Below, piece by piece: positions 1 to 5,105 of a DNA stretch of 6,120 nucleotides (position 1 is the first letter of the stretch; the number at the start of each line of letters is the position of its first letter). The stretch is from positions 1-6,120 of the forward strand of contig DAOTZU010000147.1 of the NCBI GenBank assembly GCA_034433995.1. The letters run 5' to 3'. Under the pieces are notes generated by a model. That model did not search any database. It saw nothing but the letters and a program-made list of their open reading frames with translations, and was not told the origin of the DNA. This DNA comes from DAOTZU01 sp034433995 (GTDB lineage: Bacteria; Chloroflexota; Anaerolineae; UBA1429). The translations under genes were made by a program, and so were the position numbers.

Positions 1-558
1 TATCGCGTGGGCCATGAGGAGCCGGCGCCCTTTACCGTGGTGCTGGAGACGGCGTTGGCCCTGGGCGCGCCGCTGATTCGCGTCTGGGCGGGCAAACTCG
101 GCTCGGCCCAGGCCGACGCGGCCTATCGCCAGCGGGTGGCCGAGGAATCTCTGCGCATCGCCGAGCTGGCGCAGGAAGCGGAGGTGGCGGTGGCCTACGA
201 GTTCCACGGCGGCACCTTGACCGATACCAACGAATCCGCCCTGGACCTTTTGCAGCGGGCGCAACATCCGGCCCTGGGCAGCTATTGGCAGCCCATCACC
301 GGGGCCCCGGAGGAGTATCGCCTGGCGGGGCTGCGAGGGGTGCTCCCTTGGCTCAAGAACCTCCATGTCTTTTTCTGGCGGCCGGATTATGGCCGCCAAC
401 CGCTGGCCTCAGGGGAGACCATTTGGCGAGAGTACCTCCGTCTGGCGGCCGGCACCGGCCGGGAGCATTGGGCGCTGCTGGAGTTCGTCCGCGATGACGC
501 CCCGGCGGCCTTCCTGGAGGACGCGACCACCTTGCGCGCCTGGCTGGAGGCTTTGTGA
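1..558 (+). CDS. Sugar phosphate isomerase/epimerase (AP endonuclease 2-like TIM barrel), 5' end missing
   Basis: The reading frame is open from the first base, so the N-terminus lies outside the window; 185 residues are visible. Family members are usually about 250-280 residues, so perhaps 70-90 are missing (family knowledge). Visible signatures: ALGAPLIRVWAG, a beta-strand/loop typical of the Xylose-isomerase/AP_endonuc_2 barrel; AYEFHGGTLTDT with a likely metal-ligand Glu at visible residue 67; a YWQP segment; NLHVFFW; and a late LLEF strand with another Glu. These fit a cytosolic divalent-metal enzyme that isomerises or epimerises a sugar or cyclitol. The substrate cannot be told. The stop codon overlaps the GTG start of the next gene (GTGA), so the two are very probably translationally coupled. 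Some proteins of this fold are dehydratases rather than isomerases, so the exact reaction is uncertain. Confidence 0.82.
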   Translation, partial: YRVGHEEPAPFTVVLETALALGAPLIRVWAGKLGSAQADAAYRQRVAEESLRIAELAQEAEVAVAYEFHGGTLTDTNESALDLLQRAQHPALGSYWQPITGAPEEYRLAGLRGVLPWLKNLHVFFWRPDYGRQPLASGETIWREYLRLAAGTGREHWALLEFVRDDAPAAFLEDATTLRAWLEAL

Positions 559-1256
559 CCCCTGAGGCTGCGCTGGGTTCGCCGCAACGGCCGCTACGCA
601 TCATGCCCCTGGGCGATTCCAACACCCTGGGCATGGGCAACCCCGATCTCAGCCGCGATCCCGAGATCCTGGTGGGCTATCGCCAGAAGCTGAAGGAATT
701 GCTCATGGCCGATGGCGTCCATAGCGATTTCGTGGGGGGCCTGAAGACGGGGTATGCCGTCATGGACGATGCCGAGCACGAGGGTTGGGCGGGCCAGGGG
801 ATCGCCATGCTCCAGGAGCGGGTGCGCCAAGGGGTTTTGGAGCTGTACCAACCCGATGTGGCGCTGCTCTTGATCGGCAGCAACGATCTGTGGCGTTCGC
901 TAGAGGATCGCCGCCCGGTGGACGACCGCCGGGCCCAGGCCTTGGTGGTCGCTTTGGGCAAGCTGGTGGACGAGATGTTGCGCCACCGACCGGAGCTGTT
1001 CCTCGTGGTGGGCCAGCCTTGCACTCCGGCCGATGCTCCGCGGCCGCTGGAGATCTATCGCCGTGGCATCGCCCAGGTGGTGGCCGAACGGCGGGCCAAG
1101 GGCGCCGGCCTCGCCCTGATGGATACCCTGGGCGCCGAGCACGACGGCGTGCATTTTACCCCCGCCGGCCATGAGGAGCTGGCCCGACGTTGGCACAGGG
1201 CGATCATGGAGTGGTTGAAGGCTCGATGGCCTCGTCACCCCGTACCGCTGAGGTGA
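555..1256 (+). CDS. SGNH/GDSL-family hydrolase, carbohydrate esterase-like
   Basis: The protein has 233 residues and no signal peptide or membrane segment, so it is probably cytosolic. All SGNH blocks are present: block I MPLGDSN with nucleophile Ser22; block II Gly in HEGWAGQG (residues 75-82); block III GSND with Asn110; block V DGVH with Asp197 and His200, in the expected catalytic spacing. The MPLGDSN...GYR...FVGG...HEGWAG pattern resembles CE3-type acetylxylan esterases (family knowledge), so deacetylation of a sugar or oligosaccharide is the best guess. GTG 555 is preferred as the start because GGAGG lies at 546-550, four bases upstream, and because of the 4-bp overlap with the isomerase gene; ATG 603 would leave block I almost at the N-terminus. 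The last 53 bp overlap the convergent exporter gene. A lipase or thioesterase role is possible but less likely beside a sugar isomerase. Confidence 0.88.
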   Translation: MTPEAALGSPQRPLRIMPLGDSNTLGMGNPDLSRDPEILVGYRQKLKELLMADGVHSDFVGGLKTGYAVMDDAEHEGWAGQGIAMLQERVRQGVLELYQPDVALLLIGSNDLWRSLEDRRPVDDRRAQALVVALGKLVDEMLRHRPELFLVVGQPCTPADAPRPLEIYRRGIAQVVAERRAKGAGLALMDTLGAEHDGVHFTPAGHEELARRWHRAIMEWLKARWPRHPVPLR

Positions 1257-2613
1257 GGGCAGCCAACAGGGCGATCACCGCCCCTATGCCGTAAACCATG
1301 GGCACCGCCGCCAGCGTGGCCGCCTGAGGGGGTTGGTGGGCCAAGAGGGTGTTATAGATGGCCCCCGCCAGCCCCACCCCCAAGACCATGCCGGTGTTCC
1401 GCGCTGTGGCCAGAATGCCGGCCGTCACCCCTTGGCGCTGGCGGGGCGCGGCGCCCATCAAGGTGCTGGTATTGGGCGAGGTAAAGAGGCCGATGCCCAG
1501 CCCCGTCACCACCAGCAATGCGGTCACCACCGGGAGTGGCGTCTTGCCGCCCAGCCGGGAGAGGGCGAGCAATCCCACCATGAGCACCAGCATCCCCAGC
1601 GTGGCCAAGAGGCGCGAGCCGATGCGATCCGAGAGGGCGCCGCTGATGGGCGCGATGAGGGCCATCACCAGGGGTTGAGCGGTGAGGATCATCCCCGCCT
1701 GGGCCGAGTCGAGGCCACGGCCTTGGATGAGGTAAAAGGGCAGGAAGAAGGTGATGGTGTAGGTGCAGATATAGTTCATCACCGCGCTGGCCAGGGCCGC
1801 GGAAAAGAGCCGTCGACGGAAGAGGCCCAGGTCCAGCAAGGGGCTCGCCGCGCGGCGCTCCCAGAGCACAAAGAGGGCCAAGAGCGCCATGGCCGCCAGG
1901 ATCAGCCCGATCACCGCTGCCGAGCCCCAGCCCCAGGCCGAACCCCGGTTCAACCCCAAGAGCAAGGCCACCAACCCTACGATGAACAGTGCCGCGCCGG
2001 GAGCGTCGAACCCCTCGCCGCGCCGGGCGGGGATATCGGCCGGGATCACCCGCCAGCCCAAGACGAGGGCGGCCACCCCCAAGGGCACATTCAGGCTAAA
2101 CACCGCGCGCCAACCGAAGGCGCTGGCCAGCCAGCCGCCCAGGGAGGGGCCCAGGGTCAGACCGAGATAGGTCATGGTGGCCTGCAGGCCCAGAATCCGG
2201 CCGCGCTGGGCCGGAGGAAAGTTGCGGGTGAGGATGGCCGGGCCGTTGGCAAAGAGCAGCGCCGCCCCCAGGGCCTGCAGGGCGCGGCTGGTCACCAGCC
2301 CCCACACCGATCCAGCCAGCGCGCACAACGCCGAGCCCGAGGCAAAGGCGGCAAACCCCAGGAGACAGAGGCGCTTGTGGCCGCCCAGGTCCCCCAAGCG
2401 GCCAAAGGCCAAGAGAAAACCGCTGACCACCAAGAGATATGTGGTGACAACCCACTGGGTGCTGACCAAGGGGCTGCCCAGGGCGCGGGTGATGAGGGGC
2501 AGGATGGTGTTGACGATGCTGGTATCCAGGGCGGACATGAAGGTGCCCAGGCCCACGGCGACAAAGATCCATCCCTTGCCAGAACTGATGGGTGCGGAGG
2601 GTGTGGAAGACAT
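1204..2613 (-). CDS. MFS drug exporter, DHA2 (14-TM, EmrB/QacA-like) family
   Basis: The 469-residue protein is hydrophobic, with segments consistent with the 14-helix DHA2 group of proton-driven exporters in the cytoplasmic membrane. Motifs seen: D1 around residues 29-41 (LDTSIVNTILPLI); QWVVTTYLL in TM2; motif A at 71-81 (GRLGDLGGHKR); motif B around Arg110 (SRALQALGAALL); motif C around 151-160 (GLTLGPSLGG), followed by the WRAVFSLNVPLG typical of DHA2. A second motif A-like loop, GALSDRIGSR, occurs in the C-terminal half. The substrate is not predictable. The start has GAGGT at 2618-2622, four bases upstream. The gene stands alone, diverges from pfkA and converges with the SGNH gene, overlapping it by 53 bp. 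No regulator gene is adjacent, although inverted repeats in its promoter suggest repression. Confidence 0.94.
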   Translation of the reverse strand: MSSTPSAPISSGKGWIFVAVGLGTFMSALDTSIVNTILPLITRALGSPLVSTQWVVTTYLLVVSGFLLAFGRLGDLGGHKRLCLLGFAAFASGSALCALAGSVWGLVTSRALQALGAALLFANGPAILTRNFPPAQRGRILGLQATMTYLGLTLGPSLGGWLASAFGWRAVFSLNVPLGVAALVLGWRVIPADIPARRGEGFDAPGAALFIVGLVALLLGLNRGSAWGWGSAAVIGLILAAMALLALFVLWERRAASPLLDLGLFRRRLFSAALASAVMNYICTYTITFFLPFYLIQGRGLDSAQAGMILTAQPLVMALIAPISGALSDRIGSRLLATLGMLVLMVGLLALSRLGGKTPLPVVTALLVVTGLGIGLFTSPNTSTLMGAAPRQRQGVTAGILATARNTGMVLGVGLAGAIYNTLLAHQPPQAATLAAVPMVYGIGAVIALLAALTSAVRGDEAIEPSTTP

Positions 2614-2622
2614 GGCTACCTC

Positions 2623-2641
2623 GCGGCAAGGATTCTGCCGC
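2623..2641. repeat. Inverted repeat in the exporter leader
   Basis: GCGGCA (2623-2628) and TGCCGC (2636-2641) are perfect 6-bp arms around a 7-bp centre. They lie between the proposed transcription start and the ribosome binding site of the exporter gene. The repeat could be a second operator or a leader hairpin that limits translation. Confidence 0.3.
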
Positions 2642-2643
2642 AG

Positions 2644-2672
2644 ATTTTAGTGCGGGAGGGTGTGCGAAGCAA
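2644..2672 (-). promoter_or_regulatory. Probable promoter of the MFS exporter gene
   Basis: On the - strand, TTGCTT (2672-2667) and TAAAAT (2649-2644) are separated by exactly 17 bp. The -10 matches the sigma-70 consensus in five of six positions and the -35 in three, including the TTG. Initiation near 2637 would leave a leader of about 24 nt containing the GAGGT ribosome binding site. It is assigned by consensus matching only. Confidence 0.5.
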
Positions 2673-2684
2673 GCTAGATTGCTT
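2667..2684. promoter_or_regulatory. Candidate operator: inverted repeat over the exporter -35 box
   Basis: AAGCAA (2667-2672) and TTGCTT (2679-2684) form a perfect 6-bp inverted repeat around a 6-bp centre. A second overlapping register, CAAGC (2670-2674) with GCTTG (2681-2685), is also perfect. The left arm coincides with the proposed -35 element, so a bound dimeric repressor such as a TetR or MarR type could block the exporter promoter. The sequence shows the symmetry; the regulatory role is inferred. Confidence 0.35.
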
Positions 2685-2706
2685 GGAGAGTGTCGAGAAA
2701 TGCGCC

Positions 2707-2811
2707 CGTCGGTTAGAAACCGACGTCTGGGGATGGTAAGCCCGCGCCGCGGGCTTGGCAAGCAGAGCCGTCGGATTCCATCCGACGGCGGGCAAGGCGT
2801 CTACACGCCTT
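2707..2811. repeat. Array of four consecutive perfect hairpins
   Basis: Four perfect stem-loops follow one another: CGTCGGTT/AACCGACG at 2707-2725 (8 bp, loop 3); AAGCCCGC/GCGGGCTT at 2738-2756 (8 bp, loop 3); GCCGTCGGA/TCCGACGGC at 2767-2789 (9 bp, loop 5); AAGGCGT/ACGCCTT at 2794-2811 (7 bp, loop 4). Stems 1 and 3 share the core CGTCGG/CCGACG, so an arm of one can also pair with an arm of the other. The array lies upstream of both flanking genes, so it is not an ordinary end-of-gene terminator. It may be a dispersed palindromic element (REP/BIME-like) or part of a structured RNA. No convincing protein is encoded here. Confidence 0.6.
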
Positions 2812-2815
2812 TTTT
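2794..2815 (+). terminator. Terminator-like hairpin with T-tract
   Basis: The last hairpin of the array (AAGGCGT, loop CTAC, ACGCCTT) runs into six consecutive T residues at 2810-2815. It looks like a short intrinsic terminator for rightward transcription. No + strand gene ends just upstream, so it would stop either a small RNA made from the array or transcription leaking toward pfkA. The 7-bp stem is short, so efficiency is uncertain. Confidence 0.4.
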
Positions 2816-2845
2816 CAACACCCTTATTGTTTGCGCGGTTAAATT

Positions 2846-2974
2846 TAGACGGGCCCCGCTACCGCCGCCCAAACGATAGCGAGGCCCGTCCACCAAGGAG
2901 GAGAAGAAGCGCTGTCCCTTACGTCGTCTAGGGGACAGCTAGAGCGCCGCAAGCCAAACCCGCTCGCCAACTCT
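2846..2974 (-). ncRNA. Candidate structured small RNA with an anti-SD-like linker (about 130 nt)
   Basis: Read on the - strand, an extended -10 promoter is followed by three stems. Stem 1 pairs CGCTC (2965-2961) with GAGCG (2946-2942). Stem 2 has 8 bp, GCTGTCCC (2939-2932) with GGGACAGC (2918-2911). Stem 3 has 21 uninterrupted pairs, 2892-2872 with 2866-2846, and a 5-nt loop. In stem 3 five pairs are G-U on the - strand (2891/2847, 2882/2856, 2876/2862, 2873/2865, 2872/2866) but A/C mismatches on the + strand, which points to a - strand RNA. Between stems 2 and 3 is a pyrimidine-rich linker (2910-2893) containing CUCCUCCUU, like the 16S anti-Shine-Dalgarno. Stem 2 alone favours the + strand slightly, by one G-U pair. 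No U-tract follows stem 3, so the 3' end is unclear. It matches no RNA family I recognise and could instead be a leader of the exporter mRNA. Confidence 0.4.
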
Positions 2975-2980
2975 GCCTGC

Positions 2981-2989
2981 AGTATACCA
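2981..2989 (-). promoter_or_regulatory. Extended -10 promoter for the candidate small RNA
   Basis: The - strand reads TGGTATACT from 2989 to 2981: a TGn extension joined to a -10 hexamer matching consensus in five of six positions. No good -35 lies at the usual distance, which extended -10 promoters can tolerate. Transcription would begin near 2974, just ahead of the first predicted stem. Confidence 0.45.
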
Positions 2990-3019
2990 CAAGAGCTTTA
3001 GGGCAGAATCCGCCAAAAG

Positions 3020-3053
3020 GCGCAAATTGCCTCAGCATAAATGCGCAATTTTG
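3020..3053. repeat. Short direct repeats upstream of the pfkA promoter
   Basis: GCGCAAATTG at 3020-3029 and GCGCAATTTTG at 3043-3053 are imperfect direct repeats that start 23 bp apart, about two helical turns. A short palindrome, CGCCAAAAGGCG, occupies 3011-3022 and overlaps the first copy. The pair lies 26-60 bp upstream of the pfkA -35 box, a position suited to an activator or to both divergent promoters. They are short and may be coincidental. Confidence 0.25.
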
Positions 3054-3078
3054 GGGCCCGCTGCATGGGCTGGGCCAA

Positions 3079-3107
3079 TTGACATGCGCCCTCGATTGTG
3101 GCATAAC
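3079..3107 (+). promoter_or_regulatory. Promoter of the pfkA operon
   Basis: A perfect -35 box TTGACA (3079-3084) is followed after 17 bp by CATAAC (3102-3107), four of six matches to the -10 consensus. TGG immediately before the hexamer gives an extended -10 feature. Transcription would start near 3114, leaving a leader of about 27 nt before the ATG at 3141. It is the strongest vegetative promoter in the window by consensus and probably drives all four downstream genes. Confidence 0.68.
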
Positions 3108-3128
3108 TCTACCGCTTGGCTAATCCAC

Positions 3129-3134
3129 AAGGAG
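3129..3134 (+). promoter_or_regulatory. Ribosome binding site that fixes the pfkA start
   Basis: AAGGAG ends six bases before ATG 3141. This, together with MKRIAVLTSGGDAPG aligning with the known N-terminus of bacterial phosphofructokinases, decides the start. In-frame ATGs upstream (such as 3084) fall inside the promoter and would add a tail absent from the family. The linker of the candidate small RNA contains CUCCUU, which is complementary to this site. Confidence 0.8.
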
Positions 3135-3140
3135 CGCAAG

Positions 3141-4112
3141 ATGAAACGCATCGCAGTGCTCACCAGCGGGGGCGATGCCCCGGGAATGAACGCGGCCATC
3201 CGTGCCGTGGTGCGCACAGGCCAGGAGGCGGGGCTGGATACCTTTGGCGTGCGCCACGGCTATGCCGGGTTGATCGCCAACGAGTTCGTCTACCTCTCCC
3301 GTCGCGATGTGGGCGGCATCATGCAGACCGGCGGCACCGTATTGGGCAGCGCCCGCTGTCCCGAGTTCCTCACGGTGGAGGGCCGCCAAAAGGCCTTGGC
3401 GCACTTGGCCCAACAGGGGATCGAAGGCCTGGTGGTCATCGGCGGGAACGGCTCCCAAGCCGGCGCCTATGACCTTTGGCAGATGGGCTATCCTGTGGTG
3501 GGGGTGGCCTCCACCATTGATAACGATTTGGAGGGGTCGGACGTCACCATCGGCGTGGATACGGCCATCAACGTGGCCCTGGAGGCCATTGATCGCCTCA
3601 AAGTGACGGCCGCCTCACATCGGCGGGTGTTCATGGTGGAGGTGATGGGGCGCAAATGCGGCTATGTGGCCTTGATGGCCGGCATGGCCGGCGGGGCCGA
3701 AGTGGTGGTGATCCCGGAGCGGGAGATCAGCCCCGATGAGGTGGCGCAGGAGGTGCGCGCCGCCTACGCCCGGGGCAAACAGTATGCCTTGGTGGTGGTG
3801 GCCGAGGGCGCGCGGAACAACGCCCAGAAACTGGTGGAATATTTCCTGGCTCACCCGGATACCGCCGGCTTTGACCCCCGCGCCACCATCCTGGGCCATG
3901 TGCAGCGGGGCGCCAAGCCCACCGCCGCCGACCGCCTGTTGGCCACCCGCTTGGGCCAAGAGGCGGTGCGGGCGCTCTTGCGCGGGGAGCAGGGCGTTTT
4001 GGTGGGTTTGCGCGGTAACCATACCGTCACCACGCCCTTGGCCCAGGTGGTGGGCCGCCAGAAACCCCTGGACCTGGCCCTGTTTGAGTTGGCCCGCATC
4101 ATGGCCCAGTAA
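3141..4112 (+). CDS. pfkA: 6-phosphofructokinase
   Basis: The 323-residue length is normal for bacterial PfkA, which phosphorylates fructose 6-phosphate to fructose 1,6-bisphosphate in glycolysis in the cytosol. Numbering matches the E. coli enzyme over the first two thirds. Seen: LTSGGDAPGMNAAIR (7-21); GSAR with Arg72; Gly104; TIDND (125-129) with catalytic Asp127; Arg162; MGR (169-171); Glu187; Glu222; GHVQRG (252-257). Gly104 favours ATP over pyrophosphate as donor. Effector-site residues Arg21, Arg25, Arg54 and Lys213 are retained, so allosteric control is plausible. Two signature positions differ: the usual GGDGS is GGNGS (Asn103 instead of the Mg-associated Asp), and residue 124 is Ser where ATP enzymes usually have Gly and pyrophosphate enzymes Lys. 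It is first in a tight operon, with the RNase H gene starting 20 bp after its stop. Confidence 0.95.
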   Translation: MKRIAVLTSGGDAPGMNAAIRAVVRTGQEAGLDTFGVRHGYAGLIANEFVYLSRRDVGGIMQTGGTVLGSARCPEFLTVEGRQKALAHLAQQGIEGLVVIGGNGSQAGAYDLWQMGYPVVGVASTIDNDLEGSDVTIGVDTAINVALEAIDRLKVTAASHRRVFMVEVMGRKCGYVALMAGMAGGAEVVVIPEREISPDEVAQEVRAAYARGKQYALVVVAEGARNNAQKLVEYFLAHPDTAGFDPRATILGHVQRGAKPTAADRLLATRLGQEAVRALLRGEQGVLVGLRGNHTVTTPLAQVVGRQKPLDLALFELARIMAQ

Positions 4113-4132
4113 AAATCTCGGGACGAGACACG

Positions 4133-5095
4133 GTGACCGATTCATCCCTGCCCCAAGTGACGATCTATACCGATGGCGGCTGCGATCCCAACCCCGGTCC
4201 CGGCGGGTGGGGGGCCATCTTGGTCTGCGGCATCAAGACCAAAGAGCTCAGCGGCGCCGAGCCGGCCACCACCAACAACCGGATGGAACTCACCGCGGCC
4301 ATCGAGGCCCTGCGCGCCCTGCGGCAACCCTGCCGGGTGACCCTTTACACCGATTCGCAGTACCTGAAGCGAGGCATCACCGAATGGCTGCCCCAATGGC
4401 AGGCCAAGGGGTGGCGCCGGTCCAGGGGCCAACCGGTGGAGAACGCCGACCTTTGGCAGGAGCTGCTGCGCCAAGCCCAGGTCCATCAGATCGAGTGGCA
4501 ATGGTTGCGCGGCCATCTGGGTCATCCTTTGAACGAACGCGCCGACCGGCTGGCCCACGAGGCCAGAAGGCGCCTGCTGGCCGGCGAGATCCAGCCCACC
4601 TCCCGCCTCAAGGCGCGCCCGGATCCCCCGGTGGACCCGATGGAAGGGCCCCAGGTGGCCCTGTATGCCCGTGGGTGTGTCATCGGCAGTGGCAGCGGCC
4701 CGGGCGGTTATGCGGCCGTCTTGGTGGAGGACGGCGCCCAACAAGAGATCTCGGGTTCCTGGCCTTTGACCACCAGCAACGTCATGGAGTTGTGGGCGGT
4801 CATCGCGGGCTTGCGGGCGCTGCGCCGGGTCAGCCAGGTGACGGTTTACACCACCAGCAAATACGTTTTGGATGGCGCCACCCGCTGGTTGGCCTCCTGG
4901 GAACGCAATCATTGGCACACCCCGGAGGGCAAGCCCGTCAAGAACCCCGAGATCTGGGCCGAGCTGAGCCGCGTCTTGGGCGATCACAATGTGGAGTGGC
5001 GCTGGCTCTCCAGCCAGGATCGGGATCCCCACAGCCAGCGTGCCGCCGTATTGGCCCGTCAAGAGGCATCTCGCGCCGCCAATAAACCCTCATGA
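4133..5095 (+). CDS. rnhA: Tandem-domain ribonuclease HI with a degenerate second RNase H domain
   Basis: RNase HI cleaves the RNA strand of RNA-DNA hybrids. Bacterial forms are usually about 150-160 residues; this protein has 320 and holds the fold twice. Domain 1 (about 8-148) is intact: IYTDGG with Asp14, NRMEL with Glu52, YTDSQY with Asp74, RGHLGHP with His128, and ERAD with Asp138, plus the basic handle region at about 85-108. A Pro-rich linker (149-173) leads to domain 2 (about 174-310), which is clearly homologous to domain 1 but lacks nearly all catalytic residues. The GTG start is chosen because translation from it gives a short tail before the first beta strand; its ribosome binding site is weak, so coupling to pfkA is likely. 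The stop is 10 bp before the next ATG. The activity assignment is secure for domain 1; the role of domain 2 is unknown. Confidence 0.93.
   Translation: MTDSSLPQVTIYTDGGCDPNPGPGGWGAILVCGIKTKELSGAEPATTNNRMELTAAIEALRALRQPCRVTLYTDSQYLKRGITEWLPQWQAKGWRRSRGQPVENADLWQELLRQAQVHQIEWQWLRGHLGHPLNERADRLAHEARRRLLAGEIQPTSRLKARPDPPVDPMEGPQVALYARGCVIGSGSGPGGYAAVLVEDGAQQEISGSWPLTTSNVMELWAVIAGLRALRRVSQVTVYTTSKYVLDGATRWLASWERNHWHTPEGKPVKNPEIWAELSRVLGDHNVEWRWLSSQDRDPHSQRAAVLARQEASRAANKPS
4652..5062 (+). other. Catalytically dead duplicate RNase H domain within the RNase H gene
   Basis: Residues 174-310 of the RNase H protein align with its own N-terminal domain. From residue 46 against residue 213, 68 positions align without gaps, and I count about 33 identities by hand. 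Catalytic positions are lost: Asp14 becomes Arg180, Asp74 becomes Thr241, His128 becomes Gln295 and Asp138 becomes Ala305; only the Glu (Glu219 in NVMEL) remains. The hybrid-binding handle region is kept (Trp252, Trp256, Trp261, then GKPVKN at 266-271 and Trp275). Loss of the active site with retention of the binding surface suggests a substrate-binding or structural role, which is inference. Confidence 0.85.
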
Positions 5096-5105
5096 AAGAG
5101 GTCTT

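Noticed and set aside
1333..2739. Long open frame (about 468 codons) on the + strand opposite the exporter gene
   Set aside because: Its translation is rich in Gln, Gly, His and Pro with no recognisable motif, and it exactly mirrors the well-supported MFS gene; it is a by-product of GC-rich codon use.
2707..2811. CRISPR array or transposon ends as an explanation of the four hairpins
   Set aside because: The four units differ in sequence and spacing, with no identical repeats or uniform spacers, and there is no transposase frame or target-site duplication.
2592..2879. 95-codon + strand frame through the intergenic region
   Set aside because: It starts inside the exporter gene, has no convincing ribosome binding site and is built mostly from the hairpin array, so the peptide is a translation of palindromes.
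2840..2980. Known RNA (tRNA, SRP RNA, 6S RNA, T-box or common riboswitch)
   Set aside because: I found no tRNA cloverleaf, no SRP tetraloop region with GGAAG-type motif, no closing stem joining the two ends as in 6S, and no conserved core of the riboswitches I could compare by eye. A covariance search would be needed to exclude rarer families.
3027..3140. Upstream extension of pfkA from 3027 or ATG 3084
   Set aside because: It would include the promoter and add 19-38 residues absent from PfkA; ATG 3141 has AAGGAG at the right distance and matches the family N-terminus.
3441..3530. Calling the phosphofructokinase pyrophosphate-dependent
   Set aside because: Gly104 is retained and residue 124 is Ser rather than the Lys of pyrophosphate enzymes, so ATP remains the better guess despite the unusual GGNGS.
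3736..5085. Long + strand frame spanning the end of pfkA and most of the RNase H gene
   Set aside because: It is low-complexity Arg/Pro/Trp/Gly-rich sequence that runs out of frame through two genes with clear family motifs.
4989..5105. Extension of the phosphatidyltransferase from GTG 4989
   Set aside because: The extension lies within the RNase H coding region, and ATG 5106 has its own ribosome binding site and a typical N-terminus.
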